Source: Siphonodentalium dalli
Taxonomy: Eukaryota; Mollusca; Scaphopoda; Gadilida; Siphonodentaliidae
Reading direction: 5' to 3'
Assembly: GCA_032622095.1 (NCBI GenBank)
Contig: CP136065.1
Span: 213,878,151-213,942,150, forward strand
DNA length: 64,000 nt
Shown: one piece after another, positions 22,281 to 33,474 of the stretch
Position numbering within the stretch: the stretch's first letter is position 1
How the letters are laid out: the number at the start of each line of letters is the position of its first letter
Position numbers and translations under genes: made by a program
The notes under the pieces: model-generated
The model's input: the letters and a program-made list of their open reading frames with translations, nothing else
Told to the model about the DNA's origin: nothing
The model's database searches: none

Positions 22281-23004
22281 GAAGCTTTAACATTTGAGAC
22301 AACAGGTTGGAGGCTATATGAATCACGCATGTGGCTACACAAGGTGTTAAACTCTTCTGGATTTAGCCTACTTATTTATAAGAATATTCTTGTTCAATTC
22401 TGTTAACTTTAGTATGACACCGTGTACAGTTTTTTTCCATTGATTAACGAACAAAATATCATTTTATTCTCACAAAAGTGACAGAAAACACCTCATCTGA
22501 GAACTGTGTTATTGTAAAAAAGAGTTATCACACATATCCGTGTAATACTACTCTGGTTATGCCATAATTACAACCATTCAGTGAAGATTACAATGAATAA
22601 ATTGGGGATGGGGTGCTGTCTGCTAATATCAGTATAGATGGTATAGGGTGCGCATGGAGTATTTCATAAAAGTGTCCCCGAGCCAAAGAGGTATTGTACC
22701 ACAGACACCCGGGACAAAATGACCACAATCCCCAAAAAAACACAAACATGTATCATCAGTGTATGGGACGTGCGTGTGTGTGGTATGGGCTTACTACTTT
22801 AAATAACGACTGTAATGTTATCTGATGACTGTATACTCTACTCTACAACACAGTTATAAGGTTACGTTCATACGCTGTCAAGTCTCCATGCACTGCAAAA
22901 ATGTCATACCGATGGTCGTTTAATTAGCTGGAATTTGTTGCCAACTGCCGACTAGCCCGTGCTCTGTCGTGGCAGGCTGATAACAATCAACGTTGGGTTA
23001 TTAA
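22281..23004. other. Intron 1 sequence, nothing recognised
   Basis: No supported feature. Confidence 0.35.
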
Positions 23005-23458
23005 AGATGCATAATCCGAATTAACGCTCCCAAATTACTATTTCTTTGGGTTCGGGGGTAAAACATATTTGATTCGAGTCGAGGAACCAATCCATCAAAA
23101 CTCAGATTGATCAGAAATCGATTTTTGAATTTTTTTTATTTCTCGAGATGTTTACTTATTTATGGCCTGGAAAAAAGGTCGCCAAACCGACGGTCTCAGA
23201 CAAAATTGCGGATGAAGATGAATAACTCTAAAATCAAGTGGTAATGTGGCAAAATTTCGTGATATTCAAATGATAATACAGCCATATATCGTTGAACAAC
23301 ATGTTGATAAATAAAAGTTTTGAGAAATTTTATACCATAGTTGACAGTGGTTAGCATTATTTTGTTGTAATTTATCTATTCTGATAACTAAAGCGTATTT
23401 TGAAGAAATTTTGTTGTAACTTGATGATATGGTGACCGTCTGAACGGATTGAGTACAT
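23005..23458. mobile_element. TTAA-flanked TIR element, copy 2 (diverged)
   Basis: TTAA at 23001-23004 and 23459-23462. Left part matches 15225-15660 ('attactatttctttggg', 'gagtcgaggaaccaa', 'tctcgagatgt'); right end 'ctgaacggattgagtac' matches the TIR. The right inner TIR is replaced by other sequence, so this copy is rearranged. Confidence 0.6.
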
Positions 23459-23782
23459 TTAAGACAACGGTGTGTACCTCTTTGCCAGTGACCGCAAAAC
23501 GAGGCCACTAACAATAATTGCTGGTGCCTATACCACCGTTGATACGAAATAGATCGGCGAGGGGAATGGTAGAACAGTTTGTTCTCGGCAATCTCAAACA
23601 CACATAACAAGTATACAAGTATTGGAATCTCATTGATAAAAGGAATCAGATGGCCTGGTATAAATAGTCCGTCCCAAAAGTGGTGTTGCCCGTGCCAGAA
23701 ATGATGGGTGTGGCGGAATTTGATAACAAACATCGTCGCCGGTAATTAATCTATATGGAAACACTCCAATATGTTCATAACA

Positions 23783-23785
23783 TAT
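23783..23785 (+). repeat. TAT target duplication, left
   Basis: TAT precedes CACTGTCGG and is matched by TAT after the opposite end at 35739-35741. Confidence 0.6.
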
Positions 23786-24345
23786 CACTGTCGGATACCC
23801 GTTTAGGTTCGGACATTCCAAGATGGCGGCGACCAATAAAGAAGATAAACGGTAAGTGTATATATTGTCTCCAAGCATCAATTAACGACATCTTTCGGTG
23901 ATACACCTTTAAACAGTTATGTAGGAATTTGTATGCCCAACACATACGTAACACGCCTTTCGCGTGACAGGCATTTGAATTGTTGTATTTGGCGTGTCAA
24001 GTCGTCATAATTTTTCGAAATTTTATCGAGGCGGCGAAATGTTCGCTTTTTCGCATTTGTTTGCCCTGGGATCATGGATCCGCGAATTTAGGTATTGTTG
24101 TGGGTCGATTATGTTACCACACATCTTCGGAATTCAAAACCTGCGAGATTTTTATTGTCTAACTCCGAAAAACGACCTTTGAAAATTTATAAATGTTCAG
24201 GTTCGGATTCGCAATATTCCCGATGATCTTGTTCAGGTTCAGACACAATTTTCGTTCAGGTTCGGAAAAATTTGGTTCAGGTTCGGACGCATCAAAAACT
24301 TCGCATAAAAATGACAAGCCGAGGTACAGTCGCGTTATTATTGCG
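23786..24345 (+). repeat. Outer TIR, left
   Basis: Pairs with 35158-35738. Contains 'ccaagatggcggc' near its outer end and GTTCAGGTTCGGA-type repeats at about 24197-24288. Short ORFs here (23980-24182, 24159-24426) lie within the repeat and are not supported. Confidence 0.8.
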
Positions 24346-25737
24346 TTTTTGTGCATTTGGTTATATTCCATTCGTAAAACAAACGATAAATGGGGAACAC
24401 GAGGCTTGGTTTTAGCCCACTCGTGAATAATTTGGGCGGACTTTCTTATTTTATGCGTGTGAGATGTATGCGATCACGTGATTCCCCTCCACATCCAAAT
24501 ACGATGCCACAAAGGTCGCCGCACGTAGATGAGCAGATAACTGTCCATAAGAAGAAGATAGAGGGCCTCGTTCGCGTCACATCTAAAAATAGAATCTTTG
24601 GGGTCTAAAATTGGTTGTACTAAAATATTCCCAAAATAACAAAACCCAAAAAAAAAATTCAAAACTTCAAAAATTTATTTTTTCCAAAAATTATTTTTTC
24701 CAAAAAATTTCCAAACTTCCAAATTATCAAAACCCCAAAATTTCCAAACTTCCAAATTATCAAAACCCTCAAAATTATTTCTCCAAAAAAAGTTTAAATA
24801 AAAAATTTATAACGAGTTTTCGGTTTCTGATAATCTCGATATTAAAATGTCGAATGTTAAATTATTTGCGTGTAATATCTTTCGTTATTTTTTTTTTGTT
24901 CAAATATTTTTCATGAAATTATTAATCGATGTTTAGAAAATAGCTTTATTGGACATTGTGACCATCGATATGAATGCATACATTCCAGTGTTTTATCGGA
25001 CGCAGTTCATATAATTGTCATACCTGAAAATAGACACTATTACTTTTACATAAATAATAAAGAGCGTTTATTCTTTACACTCTCTCTATCCCATATGACA
25101 GGTGTGTATTATCGTGAATTATTGGAAGTATTGAGACTAACGGTCGAAAATTGTAATGTGAAATTAGAACCCTCCAGAATGAATTGTTCGCTGTACACGC
25201 AATCACACACGCGACATTGGTCGTGTGTCACACCTTTGCTTTACCAAATGAATTATATTATTTCCCCGTTCACAGTTATATGGTATTCAGAAAACATATC
25301 GATTTAATGTCTGAACAAAACGGGTTAGTATCAATTAAGGTTGATAAACTGTGTCATTCACACGATAATTAGTTAGCCAAAACATGCATACATATTACGT
25401 CAGGTCGTGAGACACTCAATTATAGAAATTGCTTTGATGACATTGTTATAACAACATTACGTAATAACCCCTTATCACTCCAGTCACACTTACGATCATA
25501 TACCGAAACTACAGGTAGCACCGATGATGTAACATTATATCACTGCTATTGTACCAATGATAGGTTCAGACATGTTCCATGTTTAGAAAAATAGATAATC
25601 TGCAGGTGTTCACTTGACAAGAGATTTTGTACACTCAATCACAGACCAACGTGATAATACCAGCATCAAATTCGATCACCAATAGATTTGACTGTGGAAT
25701 GTAATGACCTTTAACTTATTTATCGATCTAAAGGGAC

Positions 25738-26025
25738 ACTCATTATGAATGAATGTTAACAATACAAGCGCACGAATGAAGAGCGTTGAACATATACGAA
25801 ATTACTACACGAATGAATTGAACCTTGAAATTTATATTTCACATCTTACCAACAACAGCTACAGACATAATCATAGTATTATACTGTCTTGCATGTACAC
25901 ACGCTATGACATCATTAAAGGCGGACAATCCACTCACGGTGTGACAACAGATACGGACATAGGCATAGTGTTATACAGTCTTCTATGTACCCACGCTATG
26001 ACACCATTAACGTACATTGGATGTT
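25738..26025 (+). repeat. Internal ~270-bp repeat, unit 1
   Basis: From 'cactcattatgaatgaatg' through 'gctatgacaccatt'. Repeated in the same arm at 27215-27490 and mirrored at 29924-30199 and 32000-32287; a partial copy is at about 26975-27115 and 30300-30440. The palindrome thus holds four full and two partial copies. Confidence 0.85.
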
Positions 26026-26056
26026 AGGTCTATGACTCTTGAGTATGTACCAATCA

Positions 26057-26294
26057 ATGAGCAAATGAGCAAAAAAATGAGCAAATGAGCAAAAAAATGA
26101 GCAAATGAGCAAGAAAATGAGCAAAGGAGCAAGAAAATGAGCAAATGAGCAATAAAAATGAGCAAATGAGCAAGAAAATGAGCAAATGAGCAAGAAAATG
26201 AGCAAATGAGCAATAAAAATGAGCAAATGAGCAAGAAAATGAGCAAAAAAATGAGCAAATGAGCAAAAAAATGAGCAAATGAGCAAAAAAATGT
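26057..26294 (-). repeat. Minisatellite (TGCTCATT)n, short allele in left arm
   Basis: About 238 bp of alternating TGCTCATT and TGCTCATTTTTT/CTT/ATT units, read on the minus strand. Same edges as the right-arm copy but 611 bp shorter. Frames through it give LLICSFSCSFAHF-like strings; not protein. Confidence 0.9.
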
Positions 26295-27214
26295 AATTCT
26301 GCTGTGGTTAAGCAGTCCATTATTTAGGGCATACCTGTATGTAGGCCTATCAGTGGATGAATAGTCTGCCGGAGAAGTACTGTGTAGACAGGTCTTGCCG
26401 GTAAGAGAGTCAGACGAGAAGTGAAGGCTCGGCTATTAAAACATTGTAATGCGATAGCGAACATCAAACGAGTCTGCGCACGCATATCTGTCAAAAGGAT
26501 ACAATAGCAGCCATTGGTCAATTTATCCCCAGGTGTCAGCTCAGTAACCAATCGGGACGAAGCCGAAGGTCAACTCATTTTTTTTTGCTCAATATAGTAC
26601 GTCACTTGGACATTTTATCAGTTTATCACGTGATCACTAAATGTGGCAATCGGGTATCCACAGATGCCTGCAATTTATTATTTATAATAATTGGACTCAT
26701 TGATCTCACGTAAATAATACTCTTAGTTGTTCCAATAAAATAGTTATCAAATTCGATCACCAATAGATTTGACTGTGGAATATAATGACCTTTAACTTAT
26801 TTATCGATCTATGTTAGAACATGGTCTTAACAAAAAACTTGACCATAACAAAAATTACCTTACATTTATGCATGAATCTAATTAGACCATACGTAAATAT
26901 TGTCAGCTTATCGTCTGATGAGCAAATCCGATGTTTATCAAAAATAGTACAACTTCCAGTTGGTAATTACTCTTACGAATGAAGAGCGTTGAACATATAC
27001 GAAATTACTACACGAATGAACTGAAATTTATATTTTCACATCTTACCAACAACAGATACAGACATAGTCATAGTGTTATACTATCTTACATGTACCCATG
27101 CTATGACATCATTCGAAGGGGCAATACACTCAAGGAGTTAAAGTGACACGAAACAAGGGACGTGATGTAATATTGGTGTTTGAATCTTAAAGGAACACAA
27201 GACACTCTAAAGGG

Positions 27215-27490
27215 GCACTCATTATGAATGAATGTTAACAATACAAGCGCACGAATGAAGAGCGTTGAACATATACAAAATTACTACACGAATGAATTGA
27301 ACCTTGAAATTTATATTTCACATCTTACCAACAACAGCTACAGGCATTATCATAGGGTTATACTGTCTTGCATATACACACGTTATGACATCATTAAAGG
27401 CGGACAATCCACTCATGGTGTGACAACAGATACAGACATAGGCATAGTGTTATACAGTCTTCTATGTACCAATGCTATGACATAATTAAA
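27215..27490 (+). repeat. Internal ~270-bp repeat, unit 2
   Basis: Second full copy in the left arm, about 1.48 kb inward from unit 1. Contains 'aatacaagcgcacgaatgaa' and 'gtgtgacaacagatac'. Confidence 0.85.
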
Positions 27491-27617
27491 GGGGGATAAT
27501 ACACGCACGGTGTGGAATGTTAAAGTGACACGCGGTAAGGGACGTGATGTAATATTGGTGAAACCCCCTCCCCACTTATAGATATATAACGAAGACGAGA
27601 ATAACATGTTGATGAAG

Positions 27618-28231
27618 TTTATTGAAATTTAATCATTGTCTGAATCTTCGACCGTTAGATTTACTTCTAAGAGTTTCTTGAATTTTCTCATCGCTTCATC
27701 TGCAGCCCATTCATTATTATATCCGTGTTTGGTCAGTTTGACCATTTTCTTCATGATCATGGTATGTATGCGTGATGTTTTCAATCGATACTGGTATTCT
27801 ATTAATCGTCTATAACTTTTGAGAAACAGAGCAAACTCTGTGTCGATGGTATCCTCTTTTCCCGACATGCTCTCATCTCCCGAAATGCTCTCTTCTTCTT
27901 TCACATCATTGGTGACGCGTTTCATCATACTTTTGAATGTGTCCATCTCGTTGACACATCGCGCAGCTTTCTTAAGACCGAATACCGTTCTACTACCGAC
28001 GCCATTACCATCTTCTGAATCTGATAGCGTTCCACGTTCATCTTCATCTGAATCTAGAACCGCTTCGTCAGATTCATCGGTATCTTCTCCGAAGAGAGTT
28101 GGTTTTGTCTCGGACATAACTCCGTGTTTAATGCGTGATGTTTTCAATCGATACTGGTATTCTATTAATCGTCTATAACTTTTGAGAAACAGAGCAAACT
28201 CTGTGTCGATGGTATCCTCTTTTCCCGACAT
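27618..28231 (-). pseudogene. Rearranged zinc-finger-less copy of the 189-aa gene
   Basis: On the minus strand, 28132 to 27629 matches codons 23-189 of the C2H2 gene at 29216-29785, but the finger-coding 5' end is missing. In its place, 28133-28242 duplicates an internal piece of the same gene (27770-27879), so the 200-codon frame begins MSGKEDTIDTEF, runs to KTSRI and then re-enters at KHGVMSETK. The junction shares only AT between donor sequences. The polyA signal at 27618-27623 is kept. Probably not functional as a DNA-binding protein, though the frame is open throughout. Confidence 0.75.
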
Positions 28232-28242
28232 GCTCTCATCTC

Positions 28243-28702
28243 TGGTATTTTACTGCGGCGGTGGTGCCTCCGCCGCCGCCGCCGGGGTCTTATTTTTGAA
28301 GTTTTTGAAGTTTTTTGAAATTTTTGAATTTTTTGAAGTTTTTGAAATTTTTTGAAATTTTTGAAGTTTTTTGAAATTTTTGAAGTTTTGGATTTTTGGG
28401 AATATTTTAGTACAACCAATTTTAGACCCAAAGATTCTATTTTTAGATGGCAGAATGAGGTCCCCCGAGGGTAATTTGGTGATGCTACCTCCGCCACCAA
28501 GCGACATAACATCCTGCTTGCTCATTTATTTGCTCATTGATTGGTGCATACTCAATCAAGATCTCAACGAAACGCATTATTGACATCGATAACTATCATG
28601 GTGCATTTGGCATTCATGGCCAATAATCGATTTTTATAAGAGGCGATAAACTTTCTAAAATAAAATGCAGAAAAAAGAGTGACTTGTACATTTTGAAGAA
28701 AC
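28243..28702. other. Palindrome centre, left part: low complexity and TATA region
   Basis: 28252-28290 is a CCGCCG-rich patch, 28290-28395 a run of GAAGTTTTT/GAAATTTTT units, and 28390-28450 a third, same-strand copy of the arm-edge sequence at 33383-33441 ('ttttagtacaaccaatttta'). The ORFs at 28165-28525 (minus) pass through this low-complexity DNA and are not supported. TTTTTATAAGAGG at 28631-28643 is a possible TATA element for the ORF starting at 28703. Confidence 0.6.
28631..28643 (+). promoter_or_regulatory. Candidate TATA element of the central gene cluster
   Basis: TTTTTATAAGAGG lies about 60-70 bases upstream of the ATG at 28703, a spacing that leaves a short leader. Seen by eye only. 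Confidence 0.3.
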
Positions 28703-29026
28703 ATGTCGATCCCGTATATTCCAGCAGATCTTGAAATGTGGAGAAAACATTTCAGAGATATGGTTGATGGGAAGTTAATGCCAGATAATCAGGGTCGATA
28801 CTTTATTGACAGAACTAAAACTAGTGATAGTGAAGAAGACGTTCTAAAACCACTTATTAACGTGGTGACACCCATCGCTCAAGCGATTGAAATGGCTAAG
28901 GCTGAAGTTGCAGCAAATAAGTTGACAAACACACGTAAAGCGTCCAAACAAACCAACAAGAGAGTGTCTGATGGAGGTTTGTCTAATAATAAGAAGAAAA
29001 TGAAAAGATCAGTGTCATACGATTAG
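28703..29026 (+). CDS. Compact-cluster protein 1, 107 aa, unidentified
   Basis: Starts MSIPYIPADLEMWRKHFRDM with a WRKHF-type amphipathic segment, then DGKLMPDNQGRYFIDRT, an acidic SDSEED patch, a hydrophobic stretch (VLKPLINVVTPIAQAIEMAK) and a strongly basic tail (NKKKMKRS near the C-terminus) that looks like a nuclear signal or nucleic-acid binding tail. Codon use and amino-acid balance look like real coding DNA, unlike the shadow ORFs around it. I have a vague impression of similar small proteins in Polinton/Maverick elements but cannot confirm it. First of three plus-strand ORFs packed with 7-nt and -1-nt gaps. Confidence 0.6.
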   Translation: MSIPYIPADLEMWRKHFRDMVDGKLMPDNQGRYFIDRTKTSDSEEDVLKPLINVVTPIAQAIEMAKAEVAANKLTNTRKASKQTNKRVSDGGLSNNKKKMKRSVSYD

Positions 29027-29033
29027 CCAAATC

Positions 29034-29216
29034 ATGAATGAATACATAGAGTACCTTACTGATAAATTGGCATTAATTGAATCACCGGCGGTCAAATATC
29101 TATACCCTAGCCCCCGGGACGAACGTACTCTTAGAGCGACGGTTGTATACCACACCTTATTCTCTCTTTTTATCGCTACTTATAAGAGTGATGGTTCTTC
29201 CAATAATTCGCGATAA
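29034..29216 (+). CDS. Compact-cluster ORF 2, 60 aa, unidentified
   Basis: Begins 7 nt after the stop of ORF 1 and ends with TAA whose last base is the A of the next ATG. Sequence MNEYIEYLTDKLALIESPAV ... VVYHTLFSLFIATYK: a helical N-terminal part and a hydrophobic segment near residues 38-50. No family recognised. The tight packing, rather than the sequence, is the main argument that it is real. It could instead be a 5' extension or spliced part of a neighbour. Confidence 0.4.
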   Translation: MNEYIEYLTDKLALIESPAVKYLYPSPRDERTLRATVVYHTLFSLFIATYKSDGSSNNSR

Positions 29217-29785
29217 TGTACGGGTGTGATTTATGTGGCATTATTTTATCGACGAACTACAATCTACAAAGACATAAACAGATTAAACACGGAGTTATGT
29301 CCGAGACAAAACCAACTCTCTTCGGAGAAGATACCGATGAATCTGACGAAGCGGTTCTAGATTCAGATGAAGATGAACGTGGAACGCTATCAGATTCAGA
29401 AGATGGTAATGGCGTCGGTAGTAGAACGGTATTCGGTCTTAAGAAAGCTGCGCGATGTGTCAACGAGATGGACACATTCAAAAGTATGATGAAACGCGTC
29501 ACCAATGATGTGAAAGAAGAAGAGAGCATTTCGGGAGATGAGAGCATGTCGGGAAAAGAGGATACCATCGACACAGAGTTTGCTCTGTTTCTCAAAAGTT
29601 ATAGACGATTAATAGAATACCAGTATCGATTGAAAACATCACGCATACATACCATGATCATGAAGAAAATGGTCAAACTGACCAAACACGGATATAATAA
29701 TGAATGGGCTGCAGATGAAGCGATGAGAAAATTCAAGAAACTCTTAGAAGTAAATCTAACGGTCGAAGATTCAGACAATGATTAA
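29216..29785 (+). CDS. Compact-cluster C2H2 zinc-finger protein, 189 aa
   Basis: One classical C2H2 finger at the N-terminus: residues 4-25, CDLCGIILSTNYNLQRHKQI then KH (C-x2-C-x12-H-x4-H). Then a very acidic linker (GEDTDESDEAVLDSDEDERG), a central helical region (FKSMMKRVTNDVKEEE), and a conserved-looking C-terminal part (ALFLKSYRRLIEYQYRLKTS, MRKFKKLLEVNLTV). The start overlaps the previous stop by one base and the polyA signal AATAAA comes 6 nt after the TAA. The 3' 503 bases belong to the palindrome arm, the 5' 66 bases to the unique centre. Likely a nuclear DNA- or RNA-binding protein of a virus-like or transposon gene cluster. Confidence 0.65.
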   Translation: MYGCDLCGIILSTNYNLQRHKQIKHGVMSETKPTLFGEDTDESDEAVLDSDEDERGTLSDSEDGNGVGSRTVFGLKKAARCVNEMDTFKSMMKRVTNDVKEEESISGDESMSGKEDTIDTEFALFLKSYRRLIEYQYRLKTSRIHTMIMKKMVKLTKHGYNNEWAADEAMRKFKKLLEVNLTVEDSDND

Positions 29786-29790
29786 ATTTC

Positions 29791-29796
29791 AATAAA
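29791..29796 (+). terminator. polyA signal of the compact cluster
   Basis: AATAAA starts 6 nt after the TAA of the zinc-finger gene, leaving almost no 3' UTR, as in compact viral or Polinton gene sets. Mirrored at 27618-27623. Confidence 0.5.
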
Positions 29797-29923
29797 CTTC
29801 ATCAACATGTTATTCTCGTCTTCGTTATATATCTATAAGTGGGGAGGGGGTTTCACCAATATTACATCACGTCCCTTACCGCGTGTCACTTTAACATTCC
29901 ACACCGTGCGTGTATTATCCCCC

Positions 29924-30199
29924 TTTAATTATGTCATAGCATTGGTACATATAAGACTGTATAACACTATGCCTATGTCTGTATCTGTTGTCACACCATG
30001 AGTGGATTGTCCGCCTTTAATGATGTCATAACGTGTGTATATGCAAGACAGTATAACCCTATGATAATGCCTGTAGCTGTTGTTGGTAAGATGTGAAATA
30101 TAAATTTCAAGGTTCAATTCATTCGTGTAGTAATTTTGTATATGTTCAACGCTCTTCATTCGTGCGCTTGTATTGTTAACATTCATTCATAATGAGTGC
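29924..30199 (-). repeat. Internal ~270-bp repeat, unit 3
   Basis: Mirror of 27215-27490 in the right arm. Confidence 0.85.
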
Positions 30200-31119
30200 C
30201 CCTTTAGAGTGTCTTGTGTTCCTTTAAGATTCAAACACCAATATTACATCACGTCCCTTGTTTCGTGTCACTTTAACTCCTTGAGTGTATTGCCCCTTCG
30301 AATGATGTCATAGCATGGGTACATGTAAGATAGTATAACACTATGACTATGTCTGTATCTGTTGTTGGTAAGATGTGAAAATATAAATTTCAGTTCATTC
30401 GTGTAGTAATTTCGTATATGTTCAACGCTCATCATTCGTAAGAGTAATTACCAACTGGAAGTTGTACTATTTTTGATAAACATCGGATTTGCTCATCAGA
30501 CGATAAGCTGACAATATTTACGTATGGTCTAATTAGATTCATGCATAAATGTAAGGTAATTTTTGTTATGGTCAAGTTTTTTGTTAAGACCATGTTCTAA
30601 CATAGATCGATAAATAAGTTAAAGGTCATTATATTCCACAGTCAAATCTATTGGTGATCGAATTTGATAACTATTTTATTGGAACAACTAAGAGTATTAT
30701 TTACGTGAGATCAATGAGTCCAATTATTATAAATAATAAATTGCAGGCATCTGTGGATACCCGATTGCCACATTTAGTGATCACGTGATAAACTGATAAA
30801 ATGTCCAAGTGACGTACTATATTGAGCAAAAAAAAATGAGTTGACCTTCGGCTTCGTCCCGATTGGTTACTGAGCTGACACCTGGGGATAAATTGACCAA
30901 TGGCTGCTATTGTATCCTTTTGACAGATATGCGTGCGCAGACTCGTTTGATGTTCGCTATCGCATTACAATGTTTTAATAGCCGAGCCTTCACTTCTCGT
31001 CTGACTCTCTTACCGGCAAGACCTGTCTACACAGTACTTCTCCGGCAGACTATTCATCCACTGATAGGCCTACATACAGGTATGCCCTAAATAATGGACT
31101 GCTTAACCACAGCAGAATT

Positions 31120-31968
31120 ACATTTTTTTGCTCATTTGCTCATTTTTTTGCTCATTTGCTCATTTTTTTGCTCATTTTCTTGCTCATTTGCTCATTTTTA
31201 TTGCTCATTTGCTCATTTTCTTGCTCATTTGCTCATTTTCTTGCTCATTTGCTCATTTTTTTGCTCATTTGCTCATTTTTATTGCTCATTTGCTCATTTT
31301 CTTGCTCATTTGCTCATTTTTTTGCTCATTTGCTCATTTTTTTGCTCATTTGCTCATTTTTATTGCTCATTTGCTCATTTGCTTGCTCATTTACTCATTT
31401 TCTTGCTCATTTGCTCATTTTTTTGCTCATTTGCTCATTTTTTTGCTCATTTGCTCATTTTTTTGCTCATTTTCTTGCTCATTTGCTCATTTTCTTGCTC
31501 ATTTGCTCATTTTCTTGCTCATTTGCTCATTTTCTTGCTCATTTGCTCATTTTTTTTGCTCATTTGCTCATTTTTATTGCTTATTTGCTCATTTTCTTGC
31601 TCATTTGCTCATTTTCTTGCTCATTTGCTCATTTTCTTGCTCATTTACTCATTTTCTTGCTCATTTGCTCATTTTTTTGCTCATTTGCTCATTTTTTTGC
31701 TCATTTGCTCATTTTTTTTGCTCATTTTCTTGCTCATTTGCTCATTTTCTTGCTCATTTGCTCATTTTTATTGCTCATTTGCTCATTTTCTTGCTCCTTT
31801 GCTCATTTTCTTGCTCATTTGCTCATTTTTATTGCTCATTTGCTCATTTTCTTGCTCATTTGCTCATTTTCTTGCTCATTTGCTCATTTTTTTGCTCATT
31901 TGCTCATTTTTATTGCTCCTTTGCTCATTTTTTTGCTCATTTGCTCATTTTTTTGCTCATTTGCTCAT
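31120..31968 (+). repeat. Minisatellite (TGCTCATT)n, long allele in right arm
   Basis: About 849 bp of the same units. It accounts for the whole length difference between the palindrome arms. A relic of its inner junction, TGCTCATTGATTGGTGCATA, reappears in the central region at 28532-28551. Confidence 0.9.
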
Positions 31969-31999
31969 TGATTGGTACATACTCAAGAGTCATAGACCT

Positions 32000-32287
32000 A
32001 ACATCCAATGTACGTTAATGGTGTCATAGCGTGGGTACATAGAAGACTGTATAACACTATGCCTATGTCCGTATCTGTTGTCACACCGTGAGTGGATTGT
32101 CCGCCTTTAATGATGTCATAGCGTGTGTACATGCAAGACAGTATAATACTATGATTATGTCTGTAGCTGTTGTTGGTAAGATGTGAAATATAAATTTCAA
32201 GGTTCAATTCATTCGTGTAGTAATTTCGTATATGTTCAACGCTCTTCATTCGTGCGCTTGTATTGTTAACATTCATTCATAATGAGT
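32000..32287 (-). repeat. Internal ~270-bp repeat, unit 4
   Basis: Mirror of 25738-26025 in the right arm. Confidence 0.85.
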
Positions 32288-33474
32288 GTCCCTTTAGATC
32301 GATAAATAAGTTAAAGGTCATTACATTCCACAGTCAAATCTATTGGTGATCGAATTTGATGCTGGTATTATCACGTTGGTCTGTGATTGAGTGTACAAAA
32401 TCTCTTGTCAAGTGAACACCTGCAGATTATCTATTTTTCTAAACATGGAACATGTCTGAACCTATCATTGGTACAATAGCAGTGATATAATGTTACATCA
32501 TCGGTGCTACCTGTAGTTTCGGTATATGATCGTAAGTGTGACTGGAGTGATAAGGGGTTATTACGTAATGTTGTTATAACAATGTCATCAAAGCAATTTC
32601 TATAATTGAGTGTCTCACGACCTGACGTAATATGTATGCATGTTTTGGCTAACTAATTATCGTGTGAATGACACAGTTTATCAACCTTAATTGATACTAA
32701 CCCGTTTTGTTCAGACATTAAATCGATATGTTTTCTGAATACCATATAACTGTGAACGGGGAAATAATATAATTCATTTGGTAAAGCAAAGGTGTGACAC
32801 ACGACCAATGTCGCGTGTGTGATTGCGTGTACAGCGAACAATTCATTCTGGAGGGTTCTAATTTCACATTACAATTTTCGACCGTTAGTCTCAATACTTC
32901 CAATAATTCACGATAATACACACCTGTCATATGGGATAGAGAGAGTGTAAAGAATAAACGCTCTTTATTATTTATGTAAAAGTAATAGTGTCTATTTTCA
33001 GGTATGACAATTATATGAACTGCGTCCGATAAAACACTGGAATGTATGCATTCATATCGATGGTCACAATGTCCAATAAAGCTATTTTCTAAACATCGAT
33101 TAATAATTTCATGAAAAATATTTGAACAAAAAAAAAATAACGAAAGATATTACACGCAAATAATTTAACATTCGACATTTTAATATCGAGATTATCAGAA
33201 ACCGAAAACTCGTTATAAATTTTTTATTTAAACTTTTTTTGGAGAAATAATTTTGAGGGTTTTGATAATTTGGAAGTATGGAAATTTTGGGGTTTTGATA
33301 ATTTGGAAGTTTGGAAATTTTTTGGAAAAAATAATTTTTGGAAAAAATAAATTTTTGAAGTTTTGAATTTTTTTTTTGGGTTTTGTTATTTTGGGAATAT
33401 TTTAGTACAACCAATTTTAGACCCCAAAGATTCTATTTTTAGATGTGACGCGAACGAGGCCCTCTATCTTCTTC

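Larger units (their letters stand above)
24551..28132 (+). repeat. Palindrome left arm
   Basis: Position x pairs with 58025-x from the outer edge to the minisatellite, then with 57414-x to the inner edge; the change of 611 is the difference in minisatellite length. Identity is very high: a 92-codon frame is identical in both arms (25749-26027, 31998-32276) and a 101-codon frame differs at one residue (24611-24916, 33109-33414). The outer edge is at GAAGAAGATAGAGGG; flanks there (ccataa, catact) show no target duplication. The arm begins with AT-rich lysine/asparagine-like low-complexity sequence of CCAAACTTCC type. No conserved gene except the inner zinc-finger ORF copy. Confidence 0.92.
29282..33474 (-). 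repeat. Palindrome right arm
   Basis: Near-identical reverse complement of 24551-28132. The inner edge lies inside the zinc-finger ORF, at 'ttaaacacggag'; inward of this the two sides differ. Longer than the left arm mainly through its expanded minisatellite. Open frames in the minisatellite part (31094-32029, 31128-32018, 31156-31971) are Leu/Ile/Cys/Phe repeats and are artefacts. Confidence 0.92.

Noticed and set aside
25749-26027. 92-codon ORF conserved in both palindrome arms
   Set aside because: Perfect conservation reflects the recent inverted duplication; the related 270-bp repeat units elsewhere in the arms shorten or break the frame, and composition is not protein-like.
31094-32029. 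311-, 296- and 271-codon Leu/Cys/Phe-rich ORFs that look like membrane proteins
   Set aside because: All three frames of the TGCTCATT minisatellite are open; the hydrophobic look is a base-composition effect.
24551-33474. Calling the palindrome itself a complete Polinton with very long TIRs
   Set aside because: No polymerase, integrase, ATPase or capsid-type frame is present and the arm edges lack a 6-bp target duplication; only the small ORFs suggest such a source.
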